Under the pieces are notes generated by a model. It was not told the origin of the DNA and searched no databases. It saw nothing but the letters and a program-made list of their open reading frames with translations. Shown here in pieces: positions 36,951 to 44,156 of a stretch of DNA of 64,000 bases. Source of the stretch: an uncultured Bacilli bacterium (lineage in GTDB: Bacteria; Bacillota_I; Bacilli_A; RF39; UBA660); assembly GCA_934098745.1 (NCBI GenBank), contig CAKOPG010000003.1, forward strand, positions 25,005-89,004. Reading direction: 5' to 3'. Made by a program: the position numbers and the translations under genes. How positions within the stretch are numbered: the first letter of the stretch is position 1; each line of letters begins with the position of its first letter.

Positions 36951-37004
36951 ATAAAACTACTTCCAATTCAAAGTATTTTTTATATTATCTCGAAATGTCT
37001 GAGT
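36951..37004 (+). repeat. Direct repeat copy 1 (about 55 bp), downstream of the DUF6512-like gene
   Basis: Shares ATAAAACTACTTYCAATTYAA and TATATTATCTCGAA followed by C(T/C)GAGT with the copy at 37875-37934. It contains a TACTT/AAGTA hairpin with a T run and a CTCG...TGAG mini-hairpin. The rest of the gap up to 37140 shows nothing I recognise. Confidence 0.7.
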
Positions 37005-37163
37005 ATCAATTAATCTGATATCCTAAAGGAAGAAGTAAACAACCACTAGGCATAAATTTATAGATAGGAATAATTACTAACACTACATTTTTTAAATTTT
37101 CAAACAAAAATACAAAAAAACACTAAATATATGTTAAAATAAATAATGAAATGGGTGATAGAT

Positions 37164-37715
37164 ATGAAAAACTATACAAAAGTTGAAGTAACTAGTTATG
37201 TAAAACAAGGTATTGAAAATGGTACTATGGTACCTAGACAAGCCGAAAAATTTGCTAGAATCATTGCTAGACAAGGCACTGTTGGTGAAACTGTTGTTTC
37301 TTGGAGTGTCGATTCTCAAGGAAATGAAATTCAAGAAAAAGTTGCACAAGTTCAAGTTGACGCTCAAACAAATCAACCAGGATGGATTGCTACTAAAGTA
37401 GATGAACAAGGGAATACTATTATAGACAATAATGGACATTCTAATCAATGGATTATTGATGATACAACATTTAAAAAGAAATATGAAATAGACCCTGAAT
37501 ATCCTATTCTGTGCAGACCAAAAGGGGGACCTCAAATTTTTGTTCAAATTACAGATAACATTATTTTAAATCAATGGGGGGCTGATATGCAAATTGCAGC
37601 TGGTGGTTACATCAATATTACAAATGTTGATGATATGTATGGAATTTCTCAAAGAGATTTTGAAGATACATATAGATTTACTGATAATTTATCAAAAAAA
37701 GGTCCTAAAATGTAA
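37164..37715 (+). CDS. PGDYG-like domain protein, 183 aa
   Basis: Soluble protein without signal peptide. N-terminal helical part (VTSYVKQGIENGTMVPRQAEK), a middle part with GWIATKVDEQGNTIIDN, and a C-terminal part PKGGPQIFVQ...IAAGGYINITNVDDMYGISQRDF ending in EDTYRF. The last block resembles the PGDYG family seen in many gut Firmicutes; function unknown. GGGTGA lies 5 nt before ATG 37164, so the ATG at 37146 is rejected. It is flanked by two copies of a direct repeat and followed by a terminator overlapping its stop. Confidence 0.55.
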   Translation: MKNYTKVEVTSYVKQGIENGTMVPRQAEKFARIIARQGTVGETVVSWSVDSQGNEIQEKVAQVQVDAQTNQPGWIATKVDEQGNTIIDNNGHSNQWIIDDTTFKKKYEIDPEYPILCRPKGGPQIFVQITDNIILNQWGADMQIAAGGYINITNVDDMYGISQRDFEDTYRFTDNLSKKGPKM

Positions 37716-37730
37716 TGACCTTTTTCTTTT
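37695..37730 (+). terminator. Terminator of the PGDYG-like gene
   Basis: AAAAAAGGTC pairs with GACCTTTTT around the stop codon, followed by CTTTTG. Confidence 0.75.
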
Positions 37731-37757
37731 GTTTTCATTACAAAGTTTTGAAAATAA

Positions 37758-37801
37758 AAACATAATTTTGCTTGATTATATGTCTTGCTAAAATTATGTT
37801 T
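37758..37801 (-). terminator. 12-bp perfect hairpin downstream of the tRNA pair
   Basis: AAACATAATTTT pairs exactly with AAAATTATGTTT, extended by a GC/GC pair. On the minus strand a T-rich run follows, so it may end the tRNA transcript about 145 nt after tRNA-Leu. Confidence 0.55.
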
Positions 37802-37828
37802 AAAAAAAGATTTTTTCCTTTTTCACAT

Positions 37829-37851
37829 CGTTATTGGCTATGCCAATGGCG
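37829..37851. other. Compact 10-bp hairpin, CGTTATTGGC/GCCAATGGCG
   Basis: A ten-pair stem with two G-U pairs on the plus-strand transcript and a TAT loop, the most GC-rich palindrome in this stretch. No T run on either side; role unknown. Confidence 0.5.
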
Positions 37852-37874
37852 TAGTATATTACTAAATTGTCAAA

Positions 37875-37934
37875 ATAAAACTACTTTCAATTTAATTTGA
37901 GAGTAGATTTTATATTATCTCGAATAGACCGAGT
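37875..37934 (+). repeat. Direct repeat copy 2, adjacent to the tRNA genes
   Basis: Second copy of the element at 36951-37004. Here CTACTTTCAA pairs with TTTGAGAGTAG, and CTCG pairs with CGAG; the paired bases differ from copy 1 but pairing is kept. Confidence 0.7.
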
Positions 37935-37946
37935 TTACTATCTATA

Positions 37947-38030
37947 TGGTGCGGGTGAAGGGACTTGAACCCCCATGGATAAACCGCTAGATCCTAAGTC
38001 TAGTGCGTCTGCCAATTCCGCCACACCCGC
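37947..38030 (-). tRNA. tRNA-Leu (anticodon TAG), CCA encoded
   Basis: 84 nt class II tRNA. Acceptor stem GCGGGTG pairs with CACCCGC, discriminator A then CCA. The anticodon stem CTAGA/TCTAG encloses CTTAGGA, giving TAG, which reads CUN Leu codons. The TTCAAGTC T-loop and a variable arm are present. Confidence 0.95.
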
Positions 38031-38035
38031 ATTAA

Positions 38036-38112
38036 TGGTGGACCCTATAGGACTCGAACCTATGACCGCCCGGTTATGAGCCGGATGCTCTAACCAACTG
38101 AGCTAAGGGTCC
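38036..38112 (-). tRNA. tRNA with CAT anticodon, probably tRNA-Ile2 (lysidine-modified)
   Basis: 77 nt including CCA. Acceptor GGACCCT pairs with AGGGTCC; anticodon stem CCGG/CCGG encloses CTCATAA; TTCGAGTC T-loop. CAT can mean elongator Met or Ile2 (read as AUA after TilS modification). The GGACC...GGTCC acceptor and TTAGCTCAGTTGGTTAGAGC D-arm look like Bacillus tRNA-Ile2, and the AT-rich codon use here would need an AUA reader. It lacks the mispaired 5' base of initiator tRNA. Only 5 nt separates it from tRNA-Leu. Confidence 0.9.
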
Positions 38113-38124
38113 ATCACAAAATCA

Positions 38125-38153
38125 ATAATATCACAAATAAATCTTTTTTTCAA
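38125..38153 (-). promoter_or_regulatory. Promoter of the tRNA pair
   Basis: Minus strand TTGAAA, 17-nt spacer ending in TGA, TATTAT, about 12 nt before the first tRNA. Confidence 0.7.
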
Positions 38154-38191
38154 GAATATTATGTAATATTTTGATTTTAATTTTAAATTTA

Positions 38192-38482
38192 TTATTTTGT
38201 AGTGTAAACACTTACTTGTTTCTTATCTTTTCCTAAGTGTTCATATTTTACATATCCTGAAACTACTGAATATAAAGTATCATCTTTTCCTCTTGCTACA
38301 TTAGTTCCTGGATGAATTCTTGTTCCTCTTTGACGATAAATAATAGAACCAGCAGTTATATATTCACCATCAGCAGCTTTTGCTCCTAATCTTCTACCAG
38401 CAGAATCTCTACCATTACTTGTTGAAGATTGTCCTTTTTTATGAGCAAATAATTGTATATTAAATTCTAAGAACTTTAACAT
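38192..38482 (-). CDS. rpmA: Ribosomal protein bL27 with Prp-cleaved N-terminal extension
   Basis: 96 aa. The mature protein starts after the motif IQLFAHKKG: Firmicutes bL27 carries an N-terminal extension ending in a conserved hydrophobic-Gln-x-Phe-Phe/Ala-His motif that is removed by Prp before the N-terminus can reach the peptidyl-transferase centre. Core SSTSNGRDSAGRRLGAK, ITAGSIIYRQRGTRIHPG and GRDDTLYS-like region are present. Gene order rplU-prp-rpmA is kept, 3 nt between prp and rpmA. Confidence 0.97.
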   Translation of the reverse strand: MLKFLEFNIQLFAHKKGQSSTSNGRDSAGRRLGAKAADGEYITAGSIIYRQRGTRIHPGTNVARGKDDTLYSVVSGYVKYEHLGKDKKQVSVYTTK

Positions 38483-38485
38483 ATT

Positions 38486-38785
38486 TTATTCCTCCCTATT
38501 AATTATTTTAATGTTTTTCGGATATTTATTTTCAATTTCTTTAAGACAATTTATCATGTTAGTAACTAATTTATCAGTTATTTGGCTGTGTCTTATTATA
38601 TTGATTGTTATATTTCCTGCTTCTTGAATTAATTCTATAGCATTTTCATCTAATATAGAAATACCTTCAACTGAGGTAATAACTACTGAGCTGACAGCAG
38701 CACAAACTATGTCTTTACCATAATCAGCATAATTAGCATGACCTATTATAGAAATTTTATCCGTGGATACTTTTACTGTAATCAT
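38486..38785 (-). CDS. prp: Ribosomal-processing cysteine protease Prp (YsxB)
   Basis: 99 aa. Catalytic residues are visible in GHANYADYGKDIVCAAVSS: His (about 16) and Cys (about 28). Prp removes the N-terminal extension of bL27, whose cleavage motif is visible in the next gene. Located between rplU and rpmA as in most Firmicutes. Confidence 0.93.
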   Translation of the reverse strand: MITVKVSTDKISIIGHANYADYGKDIVCAAVSSVVITSVEGISILDENAIELIQEAGNITINIIRHSQITDKLVTNMINCLKEIENKYPKNIKIINREE

Positions 38786-38794
38786 AAAAGCCTC

Positions 38795-39094
38795 TTACTT
38801 AATTTTTTTAATTTCAATCTTAGTATATGGTTGACGATGTCCTTGTTTCTTTCTAGTAGATTTTTTGTTAGGAACATAAGTAAAGATAGTTAATTTCTTA
38901 CCTTTTCCTTGTTTTACTACAACTCCTTCAACAGTAGCTCCTTTTACATAAGGATTACCTGTTACATCACCGGCCATTAAAACTTTATCGAAAACAACTT
39001 TCTTACCTTCTTCAACATCTAATTTTTCAACAAAAATAGTGTCGCCTTCAGATACATAATATTGTTTTCCGCCTGTTTCAATTATAGCTTTCAT
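38795..39094 (-). CDS. rplU: Ribosomal protein bL21
   Basis: 99 aa with typical bL21 features: AIIETGGKQYYVSEGD, FDKVLMAGD, and the C-terminal KKQGHRQPYTKIEI. First gene of the operon, behind a structured leader and a strong GGAGG site. Confidence 0.97.
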   Translation of the reverse strand: MKAIIETGGKQYYVSEGDTIFVEKLDVEEGKKVVFDKVLMAGDVTGNPYVKGATVEGVVVKQGKGKKLTIFTYVPNKKSTRKKQGHRQPYTKIEIKKIK

Positions 39095-39099
39095 ATTTT

Positions 39100-39200
39100 A
39101 CCTCCTTATATTATTTGTTTAAGACTCGCCATTATGGTGGATTAAATCACTTATTACCTATTTCTGTGCGGTTGAGAATCAACTCGAGGTCTTTTAAACA
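39100..39200 (-). ncRNA. L21-type ribosomal protein leader
   Basis: About 100-nt structured 5' leader. The ends pair (GTTTAA..GAC near 39190 with GTCTTAAAC near 39125), GTTGATTCTCAAC forms an inner hairpin, and CGCACAGAAATAGG is a conserved-looking internal segment like that of the Firmicutes L21 leader. In that family L21 is thought to bind its own mRNA. Assigned by position and motif, not by covariance search. Confidence 0.65.
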
Positions 39201-39206
39201 TTTACA

Positions 39207-39235
39207 ATTTTATCATAAGATATAGTTTAAGTCAA
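39207..39235 (-). promoter_or_regulatory. SigA promoter of the rplU operon
   Basis: Minus strand TTGACT, 17-nt spacer, TAAAAT, upstream of the L21-type leader. Confidence 0.7.
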
Positions 39236-39241
39236 ACATTT

Positions 39242-39997
39242 TTAGTATTTTCTTTTAAATCTTTGATATAAAGCTTGTTTTTCGGTTAAATATGTTGCTT
39301 TAGCTTTTATTATATGGTTTTTTTCTTTATACATGTGATTTATATTATTAATATTTTTTATTTTAGGATAGTTAAAATGATGAAGATATCTTTCTAAGAG
39401 GAATCGGTTAAATAGATAATTGATATTTTTATAATATTTAATTAGATTATCTGTGATAATAGAAATAATTAAGATAGTAGTATAGTTAAATTGATAATAA
39501 TTTAGTTTTATTAGTATTATAATGGTGATAATAGAGATAATAATATTTAGTTTTAGGGTTATTTTATAGGGAAGGATTTTTGATAAAAGTAAATTTAAGA
39601 TTATAGAACCATCTAGTGGGTGAATTGGTAGAATATTAAATATTAAAATACTTAGGTGATATTCTTTAAAGAGATTATAAATATATGGCCTTATTAGATT
39701 ATTTTGGTATAAAAAAAGAATAAGAAGAAAGTAAATTGTTTGGAAGACTATTCCAGCTAAAGCTATACTTAATTCTTGGGATATTGGAATGTTTATAGGG
39801 TGAGTAGTTTTGGTAATACCACCATATGGATAAATTATAATTTTATTAACTTCTAGATGATTTATTTTGGCCATAGTAAAATGCCCTAATTCGTGAATGA
39901 TAATGATACTTGTAAAGATTATTAAGTTGGGAAAATAACCGGTAAGTATAAAACTTAGAGCTAGTATTAGATATGTATAATGAAATTCTATTTTCAT
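39242..39997 (-). CDS. spoIVFB: SpoIVFB-like site-2 protease (M50)
   Basis: 251 aa, about six membrane segments. HELGHFTMAK holds the zinc-binding HExxH (about 36-40) and NILPIHPLDG provides the third ligand Asp. The short C-terminal part could be a reduced CBS or linker region. In Bacillus SpoIVFB cleaves pro-SigK in the mother cell. The neighbour upstream is a SpoIVFA-like gene (4-nt overlap) and downstream is rplU, the same order as in Bacillus subtilis. Whether this organism sporulates cannot be decided here. Confidence 0.85.
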   Translation of the reverse strand: MKIEFHYTYLILALSFILTGYFPNLIIFTSIIIIHELGHFTMAKINHLEVNKIIIYPYGGITKTTHPINIPISQELSIALAGIVFQTIYFLLILFLYQNNLIRPYIYNLFKEYHLSILIFNILPIHPLDGSIILNLLLSKILPYKITLKLNIIISIITIIILIKLNYYQFNYTTILIISIITDNLIKYYKNINYLFNRFLLERYLHHFNYPKIKNINNINHMYKEKNHIIKAKATYLTEKQALYQRFKRKY

Positions 39998-40569
39998 GGA
40001 AGATACTCTTTATAATCTAGGAAAGTTCCATCTTTTTGATATGCAATATAGAGAGTATTATCTTTAGGTGTACCTAGATATGATCCTTTTTCCACATAAT
40101 CATATAATTTAACCGTACTTTTTTCCATATTACCATACCAGATATTTATGCCATTTATTCCTTCAATAATAATAACATTACCATAGTTTTCTTTTTCGCC
40201 AATAAAAATTACCATGCCTTCTTCTTGAACAGGAATTAAGTAATTGGGAGATACTTCTAATTTGACACCGTCATGGTAAATAGAGGAATCTTCATAGGTT
40301 AATTTTTCACTAAATACAGGTATTTCATTATTTATTTTTTTATCAAGAGGGTTAATACCGCCGAGATATTTGGTATAAAGATTTTTTATTTTAGCAAATG
40401 ATAAATTTTTCTCGTAAATGTTTTTAACGATAATATCTTTATATGTTTGATTGCTTTTAGTAATTATGGCAAGAACTAAAAATATGGTTATAGCAGTTAA
40501 ACTTCTTAAAATAAGACTTCTTAAATATTTAATTGTTTTTTCAACAGTTTCAACTTTTTTCTTTTTCAT
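39994..40569 (-). CDS. spoIVFA: SpoIVFA-like membrane protein with degenerate M23 fold
   Basis: 191 aa. One membrane helix (about 18-37) and a C-terminal LytM/M23-like beta domain (PVQEEGMVIFIGEKENYGNVIIIEG... NMEKSTVKLYDYVEKGSYLG). The zinc ligands of active M23 peptidases are missing, as in SpoIVFA, which is a regulator that holds SpoIVFB inactive. Its stop overlaps the spoIVFB start by 4 nt. Confidence 0.75.
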   Translation of the reverse strand: MKKKKVETVEKTIKYLRSLILRSLTAITIFLVLAIITKSNQTYKDIIVKNIYEKNLSFAKIKNLYTKYLGGINPLDKKINNEIPVFSEKLTYEDSSIYHDGVKLEVSPNYLIPVQEEGMVIFIGEKENYGNVIIIEGINGINIWYGNMEKSTVKLYDYVEKGSYLGTPKDNTLYIAYQKDGTFLDYKEYLP

Positions 40570-40613
40570 GGTACATTATATGTAGTTCTTTATTTAATAG
40601 AACTTAAATAAGG

Positions 40614-41576
40614 TTATTTTGTAAGATATTCAACAGCTTCTTTAAAGGTAGATACTTTGACTAATTCAATGTTATAATGATTATCTGCAATTACTTGTTT
40701 AGCTTCTTCATAGTTATATGGTGATACGAGGATAACATCCATTTTATTTTTAACAGCTCCGGCGATTTTGTATTTAACACCATCTATTTCACCTACATTA
40801 CCATCAATATCAATGGTACCCGTACCAGCGATATTTCTTCCTTTTAATATATCGATACCGGTTATTTCACTGTATATACCTAATGATAAAATGAGACCAC
40901 CAGATGAGCCACCTTCACCATTTTTAAATTTTATAGAAAGGTCATCATCAGTTTTATAGTTATGATTGGTTACTGTCATGATACCAATAACTTTATCTTC
41001 ATCTAAGGTTATTTTTATTTTCTTTTCTTTATCATTTCTTTTAATAGTTATAGTTACGGTATCACCAATCGATTTATTTTCTAAGTATGTTTTTATAGTT
41101 TTATTATTTTCAACATTGATATCATCGATTTTTAATATGGTGTCCCCTACTTCAAAGTCATTATCTTTAGTTGTAGCTATAACAATATTCTCAGTATTTA
41201 GGGTTGTTATTTTTTTATTAGCATAGTTATAGGCCACAAATGTAGCATTTTGAACAGAATTATCTAGCATTACTTTATTTCTAATATAAATATCATGAGA
41301 ATCTTCATCACTTATTTGTTGGTTTTCTATTTTATATAAATCCCAGTTTTTAATTATTTTGCTTAGAAGGACGGTTACAATATTACCTTTATATTCAGTA
41401 ACGTACAACATATTTAGACTACCAGATTCTTTTCGGTAATTATCATCAATTCTTTTTGTTAGATTAATTGTACCACCGGGGGCTTCAATATAGTATGGTA
41501 ATTCTACTTCGACAATCAAGATCATGAGAATTAGAAATAAAATAAATTTAAGATTTTCTTTTAGAAATTTTTTCAT
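40614..41576 (-). CDS. ylbL: YlbL/SepM-type PDZ-Lon (S16) membrane protease
   Basis: 320 aa. N-terminal anchor (about 9-28), PDZ domain (about 120-205, DFEVGDTILKIDDINVEN), and a Lon-like domain with the catalytic Ser in GEGGSSGGL (about 225) and Lys in VKYKIAGAV (about 268). YlbL family members cut membrane or secreted proteins such as division inhibitors or pheromones. It is divergent from ylbJ, which is a neighbour in Bacillus as well. Confidence 0.9.
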   Translation of the reverse strand: MKKFLKENLKFILFLILMILIVEVELPYYIEAPGGTINLTKRIDDNYRKESGSLNMLYVTEYKGNIVTVLLSKIIKNWDLYKIENQQISDEDSHDIYIRNKVMLDNSVQNATFVAYNYANKKITTLNTENIVIATTKDNDFEVGDTILKIDDINVENNKTIKTYLENKSIGDTVTITIKRNDKEKKIKITLDEDKVIGIMTVTNHNYKTDDDLSIKFKNGEGGSSGGLILSLGIYSEITGIDILKGRNIAGTGTIDIDGNVGEIDGVKYKIAGAVKNKMDVILVSPYNYEEAKQVIADNHYNIELVKVSTFKEAVEYLTK

Positions 41577-41653
41577 TAGTCTTTCCTTTCCATTTTTTGA
41601 TTATGTATATTATTTTATATAATTAAAATTTATTATTATTCATATTATTTACT

Positions 41654-42592
41654 ATGAGAGAAAAAATATTTAATACTTTAATAGTGATTATATGTGTATT
41701 TGTACTGTTTGTACTTTTAATTAAGAAAACATTAATTCAGGGAACAATCATATATGCTCTTAGGATGTGGGTTAATAATTTGATTCCTGCAATGTTTCCA
41801 TTTTTTATTATATCAGATATTTTAATAAATTATAATATTACGGCTTATATTCCTAAAAAAATTAAATCTTTTTGTAAATGGTTATTTAATATTTCTGATA
41901 ATTGTCTTAGTATTTTGCTTTTAAGTATTATTTCGGGATTTCCATCTAATGCTAGAAATGCTAGAAGTATGTATGATATGGATTTAATTACAGAGGATGA
42001 AGCTAATCATATTTTGATGTTTTCACATTTTTCTAATCCTTTATTTGTATTAACAACGGTAGGATTATTCTTTTTTAATTATGAAAAAATAGGAGTTGTT
42101 CTTTTAACTGTACATTATCTTAGTAATTTGATGGTAGGAATTATTTTTAGAAAGAGTTTTCAGCATCAAGATAAAAAAGTAGAGATCAGTGAGGGTAAAA
42201 AGATATCTTTTGGAAATGTTTTTATAAGTGCTATTAAGAAATCTTTAGATACTGTTTTGTTAATATGTGGTATTGTAACAGTATTTTTAATTTTATCAAC
42301 AATAGTTGTCGATATAGGTAATTTTAATGTTTATAATAAAATGCTTATTAAAGGATTATTTGAAATTACTATAGGTATCGATGAGCTTAGTAAGTTAATG
42401 CTTAGTATGAGATTTAAGACAATTATTGCTAGTTTTTTTCTAGCTTTTGGAGGGCTTTCGGTCCATGTACAGGTACTGAGTCAAATAACGGGAACAAGTA
42501 TTAAATATCAATATTTTTTGGTAGGGAGAATTGTTCAGAGCCTTATCTCTATGGGACTAGCATTTATTTTATGTGTTATTTTAGGTATTTAA
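41654..42592 (+). CDS. ylbJ: YlbJ/SpoVV-like nucleoside-recognition family membrane protein
   Basis: 312 aa with eight or more membrane segments. MWVNNLIPAMFPFFIISDIL and IISGFPSNARNARSMYD are family landmarks. In Bacillus YlbJ (SpoVV) carries dipicolinic acid across the outer forespore membrane. Finding it with Spo0A and SpoIVFA/B homologues is a sign of a sporulating ancestry. It has no clear ribosome-binding site and ends in a bidirectional terminator shared with hpf. Confidence 0.85.
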   Translation: MREKIFNTLIVIICVFVLFVLLIKKTLIQGTIIYALRMWVNNLIPAMFPFFIISDILINYNITAYIPKKIKSFCKWLFNISDNCLSILLLSIISGFPSNARNARSMYDMDLITEDEANHILMFSHFSNPLFVLTTVGLFFFNYEKIGVVLLTVHYLSNLMVGIIFRKSFQHQDKKVEISEGKKISFGNVFISAIKKSLDTVLLICGIVTVFLILSTIVVDIGNFNVYNKMLIKGLFEITIGIDELSKLMLSMRFKTIIASFFLAFGGLSVHVQVLSQITGTSIKYQYFLVGRIVQSLISMGLAFILCVILGI

Positions 42593-42594
42593 AA

Positions 42595-42630
42595 AGCAAT
42601 TACTTTTTTTATAATTGCTCTTTATTTTTT
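42595..42630. terminator. Bidirectional terminator between ylbJ and hpf
   Basis: AGCAATTA pairs with TAATTGCT; a T run follows on the plus side and an A run flanks it for the minus side. Confidence 0.75.
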
Positions 42631-43165
42631 ACTTTGTTTCAATTAAACCATAGTTGCCATCTTTACGACGATATAGGACGCAAATATTATCACTATGCAT
42701 ATCTTTATATACGAAAAATTCATGTCCTAGAAGATTCATTTCAAGTATAGCTTCTTCTTCATCCATTGGTTTCATTTCTATTTCTTTTCTTTTAACTATT
42801 AACTCATCTTCAGAAGTTTCTTCAGATTTATCAATATCATAATCAAAATTGAATTCTTTTATTTTATTTACTTCATTTTGTTTATTCAACCTTGTTTTAT
42901 TCTTTCTTATTTGTCTTTCTAATTTATCGGTTACTAGATCTATAGCGGCATATAAATCATTAGCTTCTTCCTCTCCACGTAAGATAAATTTAGATGTAGG
43001 AATAGTTACTTCAATAATTTGACTATTTCCTCTTACACGAAGCAAAACATTTGCTTCAATATCATCTTGTTTAAAATATTTATTAAGCCTGTCTAATTTA
43101 GATTCAACATAGTTGTTAAGTGCATCAGTTATGGCAAGTTTATCACCACGAATATTGTATTTCAT
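42629..43165 (-). CDS. hpf: Long-form ribosome hibernation promoting factor
   Basis: 178 aa. N-terminal HPF/RaiA domain (YNIRGDKLAITDALNNYVESKL, RGEEEANDLYAAIDLVTDKLERQI), acidic linker, and C-terminal dimerisation domain (MDEEEAILEMNLLGHEFFVYKD...NVCVLYRRKDGNYGLIE type). The long form dimerises 70S ribosomes into inactive 100S particles. Single gene with an extended -10 promoter (TATGTTATAAT) upstream. Confidence 0.95.
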   Translation of the reverse strand: MKYNIRGDKLAITDALNNYVESKLDRLNKYFKQDDIEANVLLRVRGNSQIIEVTIPTSKFILRGEEEANDLYAAIDLVTDKLERQIRKNKTRLNKQNEVNKIKEFNFDYDIDKSEETSEDELIVKRKEIEMKPMDEEEAILEMNLLGHEFFVYKDMHSDNICVLYRRKDGNYGLIETK

Positions 43166-43296
43166 TATATCAAATCCTTTCTAGTTATATTATAACATAT
43201 TAAAAATAGTTTTTAAATATTTTAGGTAAATATTACATTATTTAACATAATTTGATTAAATGGTATTTACTTATGGGGAGAGTTTTAATATTTTGC

Positions 43297-43325
43297 TTGA
43301 CACAGAATATCATTAAGTATATAAT
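43297..43325 (+). promoter_or_regulatory. Consensus SigA promoter of rpsD
   Basis: Plus strand TTGACA, 17-nt spacer, TATAAT; perfect consensus. Confidence 0.9.
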
Positions 43326-43331
43326 ATTTAT

Positions 43332-43450
43332 GAATTTGGCAGCAATACCTAGTATTTGTAATGTGTTATGTATTAGTAACTTATTGAGCTGCATAAGGGA
43401 AAGTCAATTAAAACACCCTATAGATAGGTAGGTATCTCCAAAAGAAAAAA
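43332..43450 (+). promoter_or_regulatory. Structured leader of rpsD, probably the S4 autoregulatory site
   Basis: About 120 nt of untranslated leader between promoter and GGAGG, with several short complementary blocks (for example GCAGC with GCTGC, and GATAGG/GGTATC-type pairs near 43425-43437). Firmicutes rpsD is repressed by S4 binding its leader. I infer that here; no consensus was aligned. Confidence 0.5.
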
Positions 43451-43463
43451 GGAGGAAAGAAAA

Positions 43464-44066
43464 ATGGCAAGATATACAGGCCCAAATAATAAGCAAGCAA
43501 GACGTGTAGGATTTTCAATACTTGAAAATGGTAAAGATTTAAAGAGACCTTTTGGTCCAGGACAACATGGAAAGGATAGAAAAAGAAAACCATCTAACTA
43601 TGCTATTCAGTTAAATGAAAAGCAAAAAGTAAGATTTATGTATGGTATTTCTGAAAAGCAATTCGAAAGATTAGTTAATGAATCTGGTAAGATGAAAGGT
43701 GTTCATGGTGAAAACTTATTAGTTTTACTTGAAAGCAGATTAGATAATATCGTTTATAGAATTGGTTTTGCTAATACTAGAAGAGGTGCTAGACAACTTG
43801 TTAACCACGGTCATATTTCTGTAAATGGAAAGAAAGTAGATATTCCTTCATACAGAGTTAAACCTGGTGATGTTGTAGCTCTTCGTGAGAATTCTAAGGA
43901 TCATAAGGGTATCGAAATTGCTTTAGCTAATGTTAAAGCTAGAGTTGATTATATCAATTATGACGATAAGAAAAAAGCAGCTACTTATGTTAGATATCCA
44001 CAAAGAAGTGAACTTAATGCGGAAATTAATGAAGCACTTATTGTTGAATTCTATAGTAGAGTATAA
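43464..44066 (+). CDS. rpsD: Ribosomal protein uS4
   Basis: 200 aa. ARYTGPNNKQARRVGFSILENGKDL opening (without the zinc-binding Cys set of some bacteria) and the S4 RNA-binding domain LESRLDNIVYRIGFANTRRGARQLVNHGHI. Normal Bacilli length. Monocistronic, strong GGAGGAAAG site. Confidence 0.98.
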   Translation: MARYTGPNNKQARRVGFSILENGKDLKRPFGPGQHGKDRKRKPSNYAIQLNEKQKVRFMYGISEKQFERLVNESGKMKGVHGENLLVLLESRLDNIVYRIGFANTRRGARQLVNHGHISVNGKKVDIPSYRVKPGDVVALRENSKDHKGIEIALANVKARVDYINYDDKKKAATYVRYPQRSELNAEINEALIVEFYSRV

Positions 44067-44076
44067 TTTTAAAAAG

Positions 44077-44106
44077 AAACAAGTAAAAAAAGATACTTGT
44101 TTTTTT
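44077..44106 (+). terminator. Terminator of rpsD
   Basis: AAACAAGTA pairs with TACTTGTTT and is followed by a T run. Confidence 0.85.
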
Positions 44107-44129
44107 GATGTCTTTTATGATATAGAGAG

Positions 44130-44153
44130 AAAAAAAGACCTTTTTGAGGTCTT
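44130..44153 (-). terminator. Terminator of spo0A
   Basis: Minus strand AAGACCT pairs with AGGTCTT, then a T run. It faces the rpsD terminator. Confidence 0.8.
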
Positions 44154-44156
44154 ATA

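Noticed and set aside
37134..37547. Minus-strand 137-aa frame opposite the PGDYG-like gene
   Set aside because: The plus-strand frame has a good ribosome-binding site, terminator and family-like motifs; the minus frame has none.
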